DNA of 7,183 nt, from assembly GCA_025935155.1 (NCBI GenBank), contig JAICVV010000103.1, positions 1-7,183 of the forward strand, written 5' to 3'. A program made the translations under genes and the position numbers. Of this stretch, positions 5,113-7,183 are shown piece after piece. This DNA is from Alphaproteobacteria bacterium (GTDB taxonomy: Bacteria > Pseudomonadota > Alphaproteobacteria > Micropepsales > Micropepsaceae). The notes beneath the pieces were generated by a model. That model saw only the letters and a list, made by a program, of their open reading frames with translations. It did not search any database and was not told the origin of the DNA. Position 1 is the first letter of the stretch; each line of letters opens with the position of its first letter.

Positions 5113-7167
5113 TTATTGCAGGGCCTGCCCCGCCGCGCGCTGCGGCGGCAGCTGCAGGGCCTGGCTCAACGTCACCGGATTGGTGATCGGCGCCGAGCAG
5201 GTTTCCCGCACGCAAACGTAAGCGGTGGGCTGGCCATTCTCCATCTTCTTGCCATGCGCCGGATGGTTCTCGTCGAAATCCTGTTTTGGGTCGGCGATGA
5301 CCAACGTGCGGTTCGGCAGGCTGCGGCCCATCACCGCCGCAATGAGTTCATGCGTTCTTGGGTTGGCAAGCGGCCCCACGATCACGATTTGCATTCCCGT
5401 GAGGACAGTTTCCAGCCCTGCGAGATAGGCAGGAAGCGAAGCGGGGTTGCGCGCCGGTTCGCCGGAAAAAGCCTCGATCAGCGCGTTACTGCGGTCGCGA
5501 TAGGCGTTCTGCCAGGTTGCCAGATGCATGTGCGCCAGCACCGACACCATCACGCCATTGGCAGAGGGTGTCGCCTGATCGTAGATCATCCGTGAGCGGA
5601 CAATCAGCGGATCGGAATCGTCGGAGGTATAGAAATAGCCGCCGTTCTGCATGTCCCAGAAATGATCGTTTAGCACATGGATCCAGGCGCGAGCGCGATC
5701 GAGGTAACGCGCGTCACCAGTTGTTTCCCATAAAATGAAAGCGGCGCGCGACATCTGCGCGTAATCGTCGGCGAAGCCCATGTGCTGCCGCTTGCCGTTG
5801 CGCCAGGAATGATAGAGCCGATCCCCATCGCCCAGCGCGCGCTGCACGAAATCGAAGGCGCGGATCGCCGCCGCCGTCCATTCCGTGTTGCGGAAAACGG
5901 CGCCGGCATTGGCGAGCGCTGCGATCGTCATGCCATTCCAGTCCGCCAGCACCTTGTCGTCGCGCATCGGCGGCACGCGCTTCTGCCGCGCAGCGAGCAG
6001 CAGCTCGCGCTGGCGTTTCATCAAGGCTTCGTCGGCTTCGGATTGCGGATAGGCAGAACGGGAGCCCAGCCGATTCAGGATGTTGTGACCCTCCCAATTG
6101 CCTTCGCGCGTCACGTTGTAAACCGTCTTGAATTTCGGCGCGTAAGTGCCCGTGAGCGCGGCGTCGATCTCCGCTTCGCTCCACACATAGTATTTGCCTT
6201 CGCTGCCTTCCGAGTCTGCATCGAGCGAGGAAGCGAAGCCCTGCTCCACCATCATCTCGCGGAACAACCAGGCAATAGTTTCCTCGATGCGGTCGCGATA
6301 AACCTGCAGCCGGTTGTGCTGCCAGACCAGCGTCAGCAATTCGATAAACTGCGCGTTATCGTACAGCATCTTCTCGAAATGCGGCACCAGCCAACGCTCG
6401 TCTGTCGAGTAGCGGTGCAGCCCGCCTCCGACGTGATCGTAGATTCCGCCGGCACACATGTTCGTCAGCGTGCCCTGTGTCAGCTGATTGAATTGCTCGA
6501 TGCCGTTGCGCAGGTAGGCGCGCCACAACTGCTCCACCAATCCGAAGGACGGGAATTTCGGCGCGCCAATGAGTCCACCGAAAAACACGTCGAAACGGCG
6601 GCCGATGTTCACGGCCGTACGATCCATGATCCATGCATCCACCGGGCCGCGCAGGTCGCGGCCCCATAATGTGGCAAACGCCTCATTCACGCGCACGGCA
6701 GAGTTTGCGATCGGTTCGGGCTGGTCACGGTAGACCGCGGCCACTTCGTTCAGCACGCGTTTGAATGCAGGCTGGCCGTAGCGCTCGTGTTTGGGGAAAT
6801 ATGTGCCGGCGAAAAACGGCTCGCCTTGAGGGGTAAGAAAAACCGTGAGCGGCCAGCCGCCATTGGTGCCCAGCGCCTGCGCGGCTGTTTGGTAGATTTG
6901 ATCGAGATCGGGCCGTTCCTCGCGATCCACTTTGATGTTTACGAACTGGTCGTTCATCACCGCCGCCGTCTCAGCGTCCGAGAAGCTTTCCTCGTTCATG
7001 ACATGGCACCAGTGGCACGCCGTGTAGCCGATGGAGAGGAGAATGGGTTTGTTGGTTTCGCGCGCCTCGTTCAGCGCCTCTTCGTTCCAGGGGCGCCAAT
7101 GCACCGGATTGTCCTTGTGCAGGAGGAGATACGGACTGGATTCTGCGTCCAGCAGGTTGCGGCTCAT
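5113..7167 (-). CDS. DUF255 thioredoxin-fold protein of the YyaL/SPATA20 family
   Basis: This 684-aa protein is full length for its family (usually about 670-700 aa). The N-terminal DUF255 domain (about residues 1-165) has a thioredoxin fold. It contains [18 protein letters not shown], the redox-like pair Cys51-H-W-Cys54 in ACHWCH, the [10 protein letters not shown] stretch (80-89) and the cis-Pro region [11 protein letters not shown] (103-113). The remaining part resembles an (alpha/alpha)6 barrel of the N-acylglucosamine 2-epimerase/six-hairpin type, with [17 protein letters not shown] (240-256) and [13 protein letters not shown] (261-273), both strongly conserved in the family. The biochemical function is not established; human SPATA20 and Bacillus YyaL are relatives. 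There is no signal peptide, so it is probably cytoplasmic. The ATG at 7167 gives the standard [14 protein letters not shown] start, with only a weak GGGAT upstream. Its promoter lies outside the window. It is the first visible gene of the three-gene minus-strand operon. Confidence 0.95.
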   Translation of the reverse strand: MSRNLLDAESSPYLLLHKDNPVHWRPWNEEALNEARETNKPILLSIGYTACHWCHVMNEESFSDAETAAVMNDQFVNIKVDREERPDLDQIYQTAAQALGTNGGWPLTVFLTPQGEPFFAGTYFPKHERYGQPAFKRVLNEVAAVYRDQPEPIANSAVRVNEAFATLWGRDLRGPVDAWIMDRTAVNIGRRFDVFFGGLIGAPKFPSFGLVEQLWRAYLRNGIEQFNQLTQGTLTNMCAGGIYDHVGGGLHRYSTDERWLVPHFEKMLYDNAQFIELLTLVWQHNRLQVYRDRIEETIAWLFREMMVEQGFASSLDADSEGSEGKYYVWSEAEIDAALTGTYAPKFKTVYNVTREGNWEGHNILNRLGSRSAYPQSEADEALMKRQRELLLAARQKRVPPMRDDKVLADWNGMTIAALANAGAVFRNTEWTAAAIRAFDFVQRALGDGDRLYHSWRNGKRQHMGFADDYAQMSRAAFILWETTGDARYLDRARAWIHVLNDHFWDMQNGGYFYTSDDSDPLIVRSRMIYDQATPSANGVMVSVLAHMHLATWQNAYRDRSNALIEAFSGEPARNPASLPAYLAGLETVLTGMQIVIVGPLANPRTHELIAAVMGRSLPNRTLVIADPKQDFDENHPAHGKKMENGQPTAYVCVRETCSAPITNPVTLSQALQLPPQRAAGQALQ

Positions 7168-7183
7168 GGGCGATCCCGGCGGC

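Noticed and set aside
4468..6669. Plus-strand open frames opposite the hydrolase and YyaL-like genes (4468-5595 and 5782-6669)
   Set aside because: No recognisable domains; both lie fully opposite strongly supported genes.

Overview
The window looks like an alphaproteobacterial chromosome segment. Most of it is GC-rich, roughly 60-65% by eye. Its protein families (DUF255/YyaL, dienelactone hydrolase, RimL-type GNAT, POT transporter, DUF2914 membrane protein) are typical of soil and freshwater Alphaproteobacteria. It also carries a perfect TTAA-N7-TTAA sequence, the binding motif of the alphaproteobacterial cell-cycle regulator CtrA. I cannot name the genus; a Rhizomicrobium/Micropepsaceae-like source is a guess.

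Layout from left to right. (1) Positions 1-155, minus strand: the first 51 codons of a secreted protein with a clean Sec signal peptide, cut by the window edge. (2) 210-1292, minus strand: a polytopic membrane protein ending in a DUF2914 domain. (3) 1293-1502: a divergent intergenic region with a CtrA-type box, a sigma70-like promoter, and a near-perfect inverted repeat over that promoter. (4) 1503-2340, plus strand: a two-gene Fic module, a 57-aa VbhA-like antitoxin followed 4 bp later by a 219-aa Fic AMP-transferase with an intact HPFxDGNGRxxR motif. This module is visibly poorer in GC (about 50%) than its surroundings and is probably acquired. (5) 2340-3794, plus strand: a POT/PTR2-family proton-coupled transporter whose ATG shares a base with the fic stop codon (TGATG). 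(6) 3797-7167, minus strand: three co-directional genes, transcribed from right to left as yyaL-like DUF255 thioredoxin-fold protein, dienelactone hydrolase, and GNAT acetyltransferase, with gaps of 15 and 23 bp. The acetyltransferase converges on the transporter with only 2 bp between stop codons.

The most interesting part is the Fic module. The antitoxin's inhibitory motif has Asn where the textbook motif has Ser/Thr, the toxin carries a similar sequence in its own N-terminal helix, the promoter carries a palindrome suited to autoregulation, and the toxin is translationally joined to a membrane transporter. No CRISPR array, tRNA, rRNA, insertion sequence or complete new defence island is visible. 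No gene-free stretch exceeds about 210 bp.
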